A stretch of 64,000 nucleotides of DNA from Methylocystis bryophila (GTDB lineage: Bacteria > Pseudomonadota > Alphaproteobacteria > Rhizobiales > Beijerinckiaceae). The position numbers and the translations under genes are program-made. Below are positions 16,602 through 25,900 of this stretch, piece after piece. The notes under the pieces are model-generated. The model saw only the letters and a program-made list of their open reading frames with translations, was not told where the DNA came from and made no database searches. The stretch covers positions 434,001 to 498,000 of the forward strand of contig NZ_AP027149.1 in NCBI RefSeq assembly GCF_027925445.1. The letters run 5' to 3'. Each line of letters starts with the position of its first letter. The first letter of the stretch is position 1.

Positions 16602-17765
16602 CTACGCTTTATCGCCCGGGTCTTTGGCCCGCGGCTCCTCCTGTCGCGATCCGTTCGTGAGCCTTGGGATCGTAATGAAGAATGTCGCTCCCTTGCCGGG
16701 CTCGGACTCGATCGACAAGCTCCAGCCATGACGATCCGCGATCGACTTGCAAATGGCGAGCCCAATCCCGGTCCCCGGATATTTGGCGTTCGAATGCAGC
16801 CGCTTGAATGGCTCGAACACCATTGTGGCGTATTTCGTTTCAAACCCGATTCCGTTGTCGACGATTGAAATCCTGGCGCCGCCTTCTTCCAAGGGATCGA
16901 CGAGGATAAGCACTTTGGCGGTCTCACCGGGCTTACGATATTTGATCGCGTTGGACACAATATTCTGCATCAGGCTAGCAAACTGCATCCGGTCGGCTTC
17001 AAATTTCAGATGCGGCGCGCGGTTGTCGATTTCAGAGCCGGTCTCGCTGATCAACTGCGACAAGTCCTCGAGGGCGAGATTGATTTCGTCTCTGAGGTCG
17101 AGCGCGTCGAATGTCACCACGTCGTTGATCGTCCTGGAATAGAACAAGAGATCGTCGACGAGTTCACGAGCTCGCAACGCCGATGAGCGAATCACATCCT
17201 TCGCGCGAGACATTTCGCCGCGATCGGACTTTTCGATCGCCTGGTCGAGAAAATCCGCAAAAGCCGCAATCTTGCGCAGAGGTTCTTGCAGGTCGTGCGA
17301 AGCGACATAGGCGAACTGCGCCAGGCGCTCGTTCGCCCGCTCCAATTCCGAGGCGCGGCGCGCGAGGGCGGCTTCGGCCTCCCGCCGCGCGCTGATGTCG
17401 AGCACCGTCGCAAGCACGAAAGTTTCGCTCACTGTCTCGATCGGCGTCAGTCCGATCTCAACCGGAAATTCCGTTCCTCCCCGCCTGACGGCGCGTAGAT
17501 CGCGGCCGAGACCCATGGCGCGCTTGCTCGGATTGCGGAAAAAGTCACGATGCAGTTGGGTGTGGTGATTGCGCAGATTTTGGGGAATGAGCGAGTTTAG
17601 AGGCATTCCCACGAGCTCGGTCGCCTCGTAGCCGAACACGCGCACGGCTTCGGCGTTGGCGAAGCGGATGCGGCCTTCAACATCGGCTACAATAATCGCC
17701 GCCGGCGCTGCCTCGATCGTCAGACGAAACAGCTCGTCGTCCTCTTTGAGAAGGTCCACCGTCAA
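16602..17765 (-). CDS. PAS sensor histidine kinase, phytochrome-kinase-like
   Basis: 387 residues. A PAS domain (about 12-127) is followed by a short coiled coil (AALARRASELERANERL) and a HisKA domain with His157 in YVASHDLQEPLRKI, a pattern typical of cyanobacterial-phytochrome-type kinases; the HATPase domain ends GTGIGLAICKSIADRHGW. No membrane segment and no chromophore domain. The TTG start has AGGAGG eight bases before it. It is divergent from a small Rcp1-like regulator at 17880, the expected partner for this kinase class. Confidence 0.88.
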   Translation of the reverse strand: MTVDLLKEDDELFRLTIEAAPAAIIVADVEGRIRFANAEAVRVFGYEATELVGMPLNSLIPQNLRNHHTQLHRDFFRNPSKRAMGLGRDLRAVRRGGTEFPVEIGLTPIETVSETFVLATVLDISARREAEAALARRASELERANERLAQFAYVASHDLQEPLRKIAAFADFLDQAIEKSDRGEMSRAKDVIRSSALRARELVDDLLFYSRTINDVVTFDALDLRDEINLALEDLSQLISETGSEIDNRAPHLKFEADRMQFASLMQNIVSNAIKYRKPGETAKVLILVDPLEEGGARISIVDNGIGFETKYATMVFEPFKRLHSNAKYPGTGIGLAICKSIADRHGWSLSIESEPGKGATFFITIPRLTNGSRQEEPRAKDPGDKA

Positions 17766-17789
17766 CCCTTGTCCTCCTGCTTTCAGGTT

Positions 17790-17807
17790 CTAAGTGGGCG
17801 CTAAGTG
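17790..17807. promoter_or_regulatory. direct repeat CTAAGTG x2 in a divergent promoter gap
   Basis: CTAAGTG occurs at 17790-17796 and again at 17801-17807, 11 bases apart (one helical turn), in the 114-base gap between the divergent PAS kinase and Rcp1-like regulator. Spacing of one turn is typical of tandem DNA-binding half-sites, but the partner regulator has no DNA-binding domain, so the binding protein, if any, is unknown. Confidence 0.3.
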
Positions 17808-17879
17808 AACGGTCAGCAAGCCGTTTCCAGCGTCGAGGGCGCTTCGCCGCTCGCGCGGTTGTGAGGAAAGAGGGATCAT

Positions 17880-18341
17880 ATGGCGCCAGCTCCGAGCGGG
17901 CAAAGGTTGTGTCGACTCCTGCTGGTCGAGGATGACGAGGATGACGTGTTTCTGTTGGAGCGCGCCATGGATTGTGTTCGTAACAAGCTGGAGATCGATA
18001 TCGAGTGCGACCACGTCGAGAACGGACTCGAAGGACTCTATCAAGTGTCGAAGGAGGACCTCACGGATAAACTTCCCGACGCCATCGTTCTTGATCTCAA
18101 CATGCCTCGTCTTGGCGGCGTCAAGTTCCTAAAAGCATTACGCCAGTCTTTTCTACTGAAGGATCTGCCAATTTTTGTGCTGACGACGACGACATCGATC
18201 GCAATTCATGAGGAGGCGATGCGCGCCGGCGCCGACAAGGTCTACGTCAAACCCAATGACGCCGAAGCTTTGGTGGCGATCGCGGGAGAGATCATCGCAG
18301 CCTGCTGCGTCGCTCAGACGAATCGCCTTCAAGCCAGCTGA
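17880..18341 (+). CDS. single-domain response regulator, Rcp1-like
   Basis: 153 residues made of one receiver domain: acidic pocket LVEDDEDDVFLLERA, phosphoacceptor Asp72 in IVLDLNMPRLGG, Thr cluster in VLTTTTS and Lys in KVYVKPND. No output domain. This matches the Rcp1 family of soluble regulators paired with phytochrome-like kinases, and the divergent gene at 16602 encodes such a kinase. Output is probably through protein contacts. Confidence 0.88.
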   Translation: MAPAPSGQRLCRLLLVEDDEDDVFLLERAMDCVRNKLEIDIECDHVENGLEGLYQVSKEDLTDKLPDAIVLDLNMPRLGGVKFLKALRQSFLLKDLPIFVLTTTTSIAIHEEAMRAGADKVYVKPNDAEALVAIAGEIIAACCVAQTNRLQAS

Positions 18342-18395
18342 CGCCGTGGCCACCGGGAGCCGGAGCGGCGTGTAGCGGGACAGCCGGGGTGCGAG

Positions 18396-19928
18396 ATGCC
18401 GCCGCTCGATCTAAACGATTCTGGCGATCCTGCTCCTCGGTCCCTCGGTCGGCTCCATGAGCCTGTCGGAAGCGAGCCGCGCCGGCGGGCGGAGGCGCAG
18501 GCGACGCTTGTTGAAACCAATGTGCCCGCGCGGCTCGACGCATTGCCGTGGAGCCGCTTTCACAGCCTGGTCGTTGTCGCTCTCGGCGTGACCTGGATTC
18601 TTGACGGGCTCGAGGTGACCTTGGCCGGAGCCGTGGCCGGGGTTCTTACGCAAAGCGTCGGGCTCGGCCTGACCGCCTCGGAAGTCGGTCTGGCGGGCGC
18701 CGCCTATCTTTGCGGAGCCGTCCTCGGCGCGCTCGCCTTCGGGTGGATGACCGACAGGCTCGGGCGACGAAAGCTGTTCTTCATCACCTTGGCCGTCTAT
18801 CTCGCGGGGACGGCGGCGACGGGCGTGGCTTGGAGCGGCGGGAGCTACACGCTGTTTCGCTTCATCGTCGGGTGCGGCATCGGCGGCGAATACGCCGCGG
18901 TCAATTCAGCGATCCAGGAGCTCATACCGGCTCGACTGCGCGGCTGGACCGACCTCGTGATCAACGGGAGTTTTTGGTTGGGCGCGGCGGTGGGCGCGGG
19001 CGCGTCGATTTTTCTGCTCAACCCGGCGGTGATCCAGCCCTGGCTCGGTTGGCGATTGGCGTTCATGATCGGCGCCGCGCTCGGGCTGCTCATTCTTCTC
19101 CTACGCAGATGGATCCCGGAGAGCCCGCGCTGGCTGATGCTGCACGGCCACGCCAGCGAAGCCGAGGAGATTGTCGGCCAGATTGAAAGCCAGTCGTCTC
19201 GCCGGCTTTCGCCGGAGGAGCTCGATCGCCTCCCAAGGATCAAGCTGCGCAACCGCGGCTTCACGCCGCTCACCGAGATCTATCGCGCGATGTTCCGGCT
19301 TTACCCGCGCCGCACGATGGTCGGCCTCGCGCTCATGGCCTCTCAGGCCTTCCTCTACAACTCGGTGTTCTTCACCTATGCCTTGGTCTTGACCGACTTC
19401 TATGGCCTCGACGCCACTCAGCTTGGATGGCACCTGCTGGCCTTGGCCGCAGGCAATTTCTTAGGCCCCCTGTTGCTCGGGAGGTTATTCGACACCCTGG
19501 GGCGCCGGATCATGATCACCGCGACCTATGTCATTTCCGGCTTGCTGCTCCTCGGCGTCGGATATCTGTTTCAAAAGGGGCTTCTAACGGCGGAGCAGCA
19601 GACGATCGGCTGGATGGCCGTGTTCTTCTTCGCCTCGGCGGCCGCAAGCTCCGCCTATCTTACCGTCAGCGAGACCTTTCCACTCGAGATCCGCGCCATG
19701 GCGATCGCCGTTTTCTATGCGCTCGGAACACTCCTGGGCGGAGCCGTGAGCCCTTGGCTGTTGGGAACGCTGATCGGAACCGGAAACCGGGCGCGGGTTT
19801 TCGAGGGCTACGCTCTCGGCGCGGGGCTGATGATCGCCGCGGGCTTGATCGAATGGGCCTGGGGCATAGCGGCCGAGCGGAAAGCTCTTGAAGCGGTCTG
19901 CCGGCCGCTCGGCGCGGTCGACGATTGA
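18396..19928 (+). CDS. MFS transporter, sugar/metabolite:H+ symporter type
   Basis: 510 residues, about 12 membrane segments after a 50-residue polar N-terminus. MFS signature in the loop 2-3 region: GWMTDRLGRRKLFF, repeated after segment 8 as GRLFDTLGRRIMI; IPESPRWLMLHG is typical of the sugar porter and aromatic-acid/metabolite families. The substrate cannot be told. Its last 121 bases overlap, tail to tail, the 3' end of otsA on the other strand. Confidence 0.85.
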   Translation: MPPLDLNDSGDPAPRSLGRLHEPVGSEPRRRAEAQATLVETNVPARLDALPWSRFHSLVVVALGVTWILDGLEVTLAGAVAGVLTQSVGLGLTASEVGLAGAAYLCGAVLGALAFGWMTDRLGRRKLFFITLAVYLAGTAATGVAWSGGSYTLFRFIVGCGIGGEYAAVNSAIQELIPARLRGWTDLVINGSFWLGAAVGAGASIFLLNPAVIQPWLGWRLAFMIGAALGLLILLLRRWIPESPRWLMLHGHASEAEEIVGQIESQSSRRLSPEELDRLPRIKLRNRGFTPLTEIYRAMFRLYPRRTMVGLALMASQAFLYNSVFFTYALVLTDFYGLDATQLGWHLLALAAGNFLGPLLLGRLFDTLGRRIMITATYVISGLLLLGVGYLFQKGLLTAEQQTIGWMAVFFFASAAASSAYLTVSETFPLEIRAMAIAVFYALGTLLGGAVSPWLLGTLIGTGNRARVFEGYALGAGLMIAAGLIEWAWGIAAERKALEAVCRPLGAVDD

Positions 19929-21379
19929 GGCGCTGGAAGCGCCACCCAGGGCTGCATCACGTCGAATGTCGGGACGGGCGGGAGGCGTGAGGCGGCCAAG
20001 GGCAAGGCGGGCGCCTCGAGAGCTTGCAAGAAGCTGCTCATCCAATTGCGCGCGTCACGCTCGCGCACGCGAGCGAGCAGCGCGGCGTGCCGCTCGATCT
20101 TCTCCTGCTTCGGCATCAATATGGCGCGCTGCATGGCCTGCGCCACCTCATCCGCGTCATAGGGATTGACGACGAGCGCCTCTTCCAAGTCTTCGGCCGC
20201 GCCTGCGAAACGAGACAGCACCAGCACGCCAGGATTCTTCTCGTCCTGGGCGGCGATATACTCCTTCGCGACGAGATTCATGCCGTCGCGTAAGGGGGTC
20301 ACCAGACCGATTTGACTGCCGCGATAGAGCGCCGCAAGAGTGTCCCGCGGAACATTGCGGTGCACGTAGCGAACTGGCGTCCAGTCGAAATCGCCAAACT
20401 GTCCGTTGATCTCGCCCGAGAGCGCTTCCAACTCATGGCGAATATCGGCGTAAGCCTTGACCTCCTCGCGCGACGGCGGCGCGATCTGCATCAAGGTGAC
20501 GGCCTTACAGTTCTCCGGATGAAGCTCCAACAAGCGCTTGAAGGAACGGAACCTGTCCGGCAAACCCTTCGTGTAGTCGAGGCGATCCACCCCGATGATG
20601 TTGACGCGCGGCTCGCCGCGTCGATGCAGCCACTGGATCCGCCTTTCGGCCTCGGGATGCTGCGCCATTGCGGAGAAAGAATCGACGCAAACGCCGGCTG
20701 GAAACACGCTCGCCCTGACAACACGCCCCCCGACGCGCACGACGTCCGGCGTGAGCATTTCACCGCCCATCGCCTCGCACAGGAAGCGGCAAAAATTCGC
20801 CTGGTCGGTCCGCGTTTGAAAACCCACGACGTCATAGGCGAGCATCGCCTCCATGAGCCATTCGTGCTCAGGCACCGCTACGAGCATGTCCGGCGGCGGG
20901 AACGGAATGTGCAAGAAGAAGCCGATGCGATTTTCGATCTGGCGCGCGCGGAGCTCCGCGGCGAAGGGGATCAGATGATAGTCGTGAACCCAGATGAGAT
21001 CGTCGAGGTTTAGGAGAGGAGCGAGCGCGTCGGCAAATCGACTGTTGACTCTTCTGTAGGCGTCGCGGTTTTCCGGAGTGAAACGCGCAAGATCCAGCCG
21101 GTAGTGATGCACCGGCCAAAGCGCTCCATTGCAAAAGCCCAGATAGTGCTCCTTATAGTCGCGCTCGGAGATCGGCATGGTGACAAAGGTGACCTTGCCG
21201 TCGCGTCGGCAGGCGACCCCGATGTCCGCCTCGGAGGCGACGATGTCGCCATTCCAGCCGAACCAGACGCCGCCGCGATCCCTCAAACTGTCGAGAATGC
21301 AAACCGCCAAGCCGCCCGAGGCGGGGCACCCCGGATCAGCGACCCGATTCGACACCACGACCAGCCGATTCATGTTCAT
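19808..21379 (-). CDS. otsA: alpha,alpha-trehalose-6-phosphate synthase
   Basis: GT20 enzyme joining UDP-glucose and glucose-6-phosphate. Starts at ATG 21379 or, with better spacing from GGGAG, at ATG 21373; the first overlaps the stop of the upstream gene as ATGA. Family marks: VVSNRVADP, GGLAVCILDSLRDRGGVWFGWNG, WVHDYHLIP, GVDRLDYTKGLP and LVTPLRDGMNLVAKEY. The synthase fold ends near residue 460; the last 60-70 residues are a Pro/Ala-rich extension that overlaps the MFS gene on the other strand. otsB lies 7 kb away at 28424. Confidence 0.93.
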   Translation of the reverse strand: MNMNRLVVVSNRVADPGCPASGGLAVCILDSLRDRGGVWFGWNGDIVASEADIGVACRRDGKVTFVTMPISERDYKEHYLGFCNGALWPVHHYRLDLARFTPENRDAYRRVNSRFADALAPLLNLDDLIWVHDYHLIPFAAELRARQIENRIGFFLHIPFPPPDMLVAVPEHEWLMEAMLAYDVVGFQTRTDQANFCRFLCEAMGGEMLTPDVVRVGGRVVRASVFPAGVCVDSFSAMAQHPEAERRIQWLHRRGEPRVNIIGVDRLDYTKGLPDRFRSFKRLLELHPENCKAVTLMQIAPPSREEVKAYADIRHELEALSGEINGQFGDFDWTPVRYVHRNVPRDTLAALYRGSQIGLVTPLRDGMNLVAKEYIAAQDEKNPGVLVLSRFAGAAEDLEEALVVNPYDADEVAQAMQRAILMPKQEKIERHAALLARVRERDARNWMSSFLQALEAPALPLAASRLPPVPTFDVMQPWVALPAPQSSTAPSGRQTASRAFRSAAMPQAHSIKPAAIISPAPRA

Positions 21380-21870
21380 TCTCCCAGACGGGCGACGGCG
21401 CCGTCTCGCTGATTCCCGCCGTACAACGGCTTGCGGGCGGCCGGCTCGGGCAGCTCCAGCGGGAGATCGCAATTCTGCGGGCTTCCGCCAAGCGGTCCAA
21501 GACGGCTCATCGGCTTGAAAGCGCGTCGACGGGAACGGCTTTGGTTGCGGCGGCGGCCCAATTCCTGAGATCCGGGTCGAAGCGCGACTTCGAACAGGCT
21601 CGCAAGCGCCGTCTCTGCGCCTGCCCCGGGGAAGTCGGAAAGAAATTGTCTCAACACCAGAAATGCATCGGCGGCGCGGTCAGGCGCTCCCATTTCGATC
21701 CAACGACGAATGTCGGCTACAATAAGTTTTCGAACAGCCTTAGGGCCTCTCCATAGGTTCAGAAGATAGCAAGATTGCAGCAGGTGCTGCCTAGCGTTCG
21801 GGCTGACGCCCAGGCATATTTCGCGCCCGGCGAGTCCTGCGAGTTTTGCGCACTCTCGGACGCTAATCAC
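21376..21870 (-). CDS. LWRGPK-family small protein of unknown function, long form
   Basis: 164 residues from GTG 21870. Residues 1-85 are closely related to the whole protein encoded at 30991: about 39 of 68 aligned positions are identical by eye, including YLL-LWRGPK, IVADI, and LVLRQFLSD-P. The core looks like a compact helical domain. The second half is Arg- and Pro-rich and low in complexity. The stop overlaps the first otsA start (ATGA), so translation is probably coupled. A FixJ-like regulator is divergent at 22109. I do not recognise the family. Confidence 0.7.
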   Translation of the reverse strand: MISVRECAKLAGLAGREICLGVSPNARQHLLQSCYLLNLWRGPKAVRKLIVADIRRWIEMGAPDRAADAFLVLRQFLSDFPGAGAETALASLFEVALRPGSQELGRRRNQSRSRRRAFKPMSRLGPLGGSPQNCDLPLELPEPAARKPLYGGNQRDGAVARLGE

Positions 21871-22080
21871 GATTCAGCCTTTCAGGGCGCCCCTTCCTTA
21901 ATAGAATATTAATCTCAAGGAGTTTGCGCCATTGGGGTTTCTACCTACTCCGCTGCAATAAGACGGAGTCATGGGGCTGATTGTCGGGCCAGAGCAATTG
22001 TGTATTATGTACGTATATGTGTGAGCGGGCTGCTTGAGCGAGGCGGGAGTCTTTGCGCAGATAGTCCGGAAATTTAAGAT

Positions 22081-22134
22081 TATGATGATAGCAAGCATAA
22101 CAGAGGTTATGATGATAACGAGCACAACAGAAGA
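22081..22134 (+). repeat. 27-base tandem duplication over a translation start
   Basis: Two adjacent 27-base copies (22081-22107 and 22108-22134) agree at about 22 positions. Each begins TATGATGATA and each holds a double ATG, encoding MMIASITEV and MMITSTTEE. The duplication is in frame and gives two alternative starts; only the second has a ribosome site (AGAGG, supplied by the end of the first copy). Confidence 0.75.
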
Positions 22135-22861
22135 AGCTCGAGAACCCGAGGCCCCGCGTCGCTCAGCTGAGAAAGCTTTCGACGATGCAAAGCCTCGCGC
22201 GTCAGAAAGTTTGGCGACGGGGCGAGAGAGCGCCGACCGCAAGCAAATTGTGCATGTCATCGACGATGACGCCGCTGTTCTCGGTTCGGTGCGCTTCCTG
22301 TTGTCGATTGAGGGCTTTGAGGCGAAAACATATACTTCAGCCGAAGAATTCCTGGAGGCGGTCGGACCGAGCGACACAGGCATTGTCGTGACGGATGTGC
22401 GCCTGCCGGGCCTGAACGGCGTCGAGCTGATTGAAGGATTGAAGAAAAGGGGTCTGAACCTCCCGGTCATCGTTATAACGGCTTACGCCGATGTTGCGCT
22501 CGCCGTTTCTGCGATGAAGCAAGGGGCGATCGATCTTCTCGAAAAACCCTTCGACCCCGCAGCCTTGATCCTTACGATTCGGCAGGCTCTCGAGGGCGTG
22601 TCTGAAAAGGGGGAGAGCGTCGCCACAACGCAAGCGGTTCGCCGGAGCCTTTCGAGTCTGAGCGCGAGGGAAAAGGGAGTGCTTGAAGAGCTGATCAAAG
22701 GAAAAACTAACAAGGCGATCGCGGCGGAGCTGGGCATCAGCCAGCGGACCGTCGAAGTCCATCGCGCCAATATCATGAAGAAAACCGAGGCGGGAAGCCT
22801 TTCCGCGCTCGTGCGCATGGCCTTGATCGCCGAAAAGGACAGTCTTAACGGCAGCCCCTAG
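22109..22861 (+). CDS. FixJ-family response regulator
   Basis: 250 residues from ATG 22109 (AGAGGTT upstream); ATG 22082 and TTG 22034 are in-frame alternatives. After a polar tail of about 45 residues comes a receiver domain (HVIDDDAAVLGS, Asp96 in VVTDVRLPGLNG, ITAYADVALAVSAMKQGAIDLLEKPFD) and a LuxR-type helix-turn-helix (LSAREKGVLEELIKGKTNKAIAAELGISQRTVEVHR). The AMKQGA/LEKPF pattern is that of FixJ. The gene for a hybrid CheB-CheR-kinase starts 81 bases downstream and ends in a FixL-like kinase, so it is the likely partner. Target genes are not known. Confidence 0.87.
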   Translation: MMITSTTEEAREPEAPRRSAEKAFDDAKPRASESLATGRESADRKQIVHVIDDDAAVLGSVRFLLSIEGFEAKTYTSAEEFLEAVGPSDTGIVVTDVRLPGLNGVELIEGLKKRGLNLPVIVITAYADVALAVSAMKQGAIDLLEKPFDPAALILTIRQALEGVSEKGESVATTQAVRRSLSSLSAREKGVLEELIKGKTNKAIAAELGISQRTVEVHRANIMKKTEAGSLSALVRMALIAEKDSLNGSP

Positions 22862-22942
22862 CAGACGCGCGCCGCCGCTGGCTCGCGAGATTTCATCCCC
22901 GTTTCTATCAAGAATAACTTCCTCTAGCGCCCCAGGCAGCAA

Positions 22943-25900
22943 ATGGCCTCCAAGAGCGCCCAAGATCAAGCGCCTTCAGGACCCGACCCGAGCGACGGCG
23001 ACCAGCCAGACAGTCGTTTTCCAACGGTTGGGATTGGCGCGTCGGCCGGCGGCGTCCAGGCCTTGCAGGAATTCTTCGATAACCTGCCGGAGGATGTCCT
23101 CGCCGCCTTTGTCGTCATCGTCCATCTCGATCCCAAGCGTCAGAGCGAATTATCGAACATAATCGCGGCGCACACGAAGCTGCCCGTGAGCCAAGTAACG
23201 GATCGCGTGCGGCTCGAGCCTCGGCATGTCTACGTCACTCCGCCCAATCGACAGCTTCTCATCGCCGAGCAACATCTTTCGACGGTCGAATTCATCGAGC
23301 CGCCCAGCCGGCGCGCGCCCATCGACCTGTTTTTCAGATCGCTTGCCGCTCAGCACGGCGACAAGCTCGCGATCATATTGTCGGGCGCCGGCTCGGATGG
23401 AACAGTCGGCGTCAAGGCGATCAAGGAGGCCGGCGGGATCATCCTCGTCCAGGATCCACAAGAGGCCGAATATGGGTCGATGCCCAGCAGCGCCATCGCG
23501 ACTGGCGTCGTCGATCTCGTGCTTCCTGTGCGCGAGATCGCTCAGCGGCTGCCCGAGATGATCGCCCTGAGCGATCCGATTGCCGCAACGCAACCGACGG
23601 AAAACGATGAGGAGACGATGCAGCGCATCCTCTCCCATATTTACGTTCGCACCGGACATGATTTTTCAAAATACAAGAAGTCGATGATACTGCGTCGCCT
23701 CGCGCGCAGGATGCAAATGCAGCGCGCGCCGACGCTCGCAGCTTATCTCTCGATCCTCCGCGGAAGCGCGGAAGAGACTCAGGCCCTTTTCGCCGATCTT
23801 CTGATTTCGGTGACCACATTCTTCCGCGACAACGCCGTTTTCAAGATCTTGGCAGAGTCCTTCATCCCGCGACTATTCGACGAGAAAGGCGCCGCCGACG
23901 CGGTGCGCGTGTGGATTTCCGGCTGCGCAACGGGCGAGGAAGCCTATTCGATGGCCATCCTCCTGATGGAGGAGCGCGATCGTCGCGGCGCCCATCTAGA
24001 AATTCAGCTGTTCGCGTCCGACATCGACGAGGCCGCGCTCGCCTTCGCGCGAGAAGGTCGTTACCCGCTCGCAATTGGGGCCGACTTGAGCGACGAGCGG
24101 TTGCGGCGCTTTTTCACCAGGGAAAACGACTACTATCGCGTGCAGCAAGAGCTGCGCGACATCGTCTTGTTCTCGAAGCACAGCCTGCTCCGTGACCCGC
24201 CCTTCTCCCGGCTCGATCTCATCTCGTGCCGAAATTTGCTCATCTACCTCGACCGCGATCTTCAACGGCAAGCCTATCTCACATTTCATTTTGCATTGTC
24301 GCCCGGTGGTTATCTCCTTCTCGGCGCGTCCGAATGGGTCGACGGCTCCAGCGGCTTGTTCCGCATCGTCGATCGCGACGCGCGCATTTTCCAGCGCGCG
24401 CCCACGCCGGCATGCGGCGCGCGCGTGGTTCAGACGCTCGCGGCCGGCGCCGCCTCGGGACCACTCCCGCCACGCTCGTCCTTCGCCGCTACGCCTCGGA
24501 ACGACGCAAGCGCGCATCGCGAGTCGCTCGAGCGCACCGCGCCGCCGAGCGCGATCGTCGACGAAGCCTTTCGAGTCATTCACCTCTCGGAGTCGGCAGG
24601 ACGCTATCTGCAACCTTCCGCAGGCGCGCTCGCAAACGACATCACCGAGCTTGCGCGCGAGGAATTGCGATTCGACCTGCGAACCGCTCTGCATAGAGTC
24701 TTCTCGCGCGGGGAGGCCAGTCTCAGCCCGCCGATCGCCGTGCGTTTCAACGGCGCGCAGCAACGCGTGTATCTGCAAGTGAAGCCTGTTGTCCACGAGA
24801 ACGCGCGCGCCGCTCGCACCGCAATTGTTTTCTTCTTCGAGGGCGAAGCGCTCGCGGACGAAACGGACAAGACGATCGGACACGAGGGGCCCGCGCCAGA
24901 AGAACAAATTCGCGCGCTTCAGCAGGAGCTCGGCTTCGCCCTGTCGCAGCTTCGCACGTCCAGGGAAGAATATGAGGGCGCCAACGAAGAGCTCCGCGCC
25001 GCCAACGAGGAGCTGCAATCGGTCAATGAGGAATATCGTTCGACTGCCGAGGAGCTCGAGACCAGCAAAGAGGAATTGCAATCGATCAATGAGGAGCTGC
25101 AGACCGTCAACAGCGAGCTGAAATCGAAGCTCGACAGCATCTCGCGCGCTCACAGCGACATTCAAAATCTGATGGCGGCGACGGACGTCGGAATCCTCTT
25201 TCTCGACAACCAGCTTCGCATAAAGCGCTTCACGCCGCGAGTCGCGGATCTCTTCAATATTGCAAGCGGCGATGAGGGGCGCTCGATCACGGACTTCACG
25301 AACAGCTTGAATTGCGAGGCCTTCCCCTCTGACGCCACGGAGGTTTTGAAGACTCTCATGTCGCGCGAGCGCGAGGTGTGCTGCCGCGACGGCGCCTGCT
25401 ACCTCATGCGATTGCGGCCCTACCGCACCGTCGAGAACCGAATCGACGGGATCGTCGTCACTTTCGTGGACATCAGTGAGCGGCGCCACGCCGAAGAAGC
25501 CTTGCGCGATGGCGAGGCGCGCATTCGCGCCATCATCGACGGCGTCGCCGACTCGATCGTCACAATCGACGAACACGGCGTCATTCGGGCCGTAAATAAG
25601 TCGACTGGCGAGATGTTCGGCTACACACCCGAGGAACTTCTTGGAGCGAGCGTCGGCAAGCTCATGTCCGAGCCGCATCGGACGGAGCATGGCCGCTATA
25701 TTCAAAACTATCTTCAAACCGGCGTCGCGAAGATCATCGGTTTCGGTCGGGAGGTCGAGGCGGCGCGCAAGGACGGAAGCAAATTCCCCGCCGAACTGCG
25801 CGTCTCTGAGATCCGCCACCACGACGAGCGCTTGTTCATCGGCTTTCTTCGCGATCTCAGCGAGAAGCGCATCCTCGAGGTTCGGCTACGACGACTGCAT

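Noticed and set aside
23996..25822. 608-codon open frame opposite the CheB-CheR-kinase gene
   Set aside because: Antisense shadow of a clear multi-domain gene, rich in Arg and Asp as such shadows are; no domain recognised.
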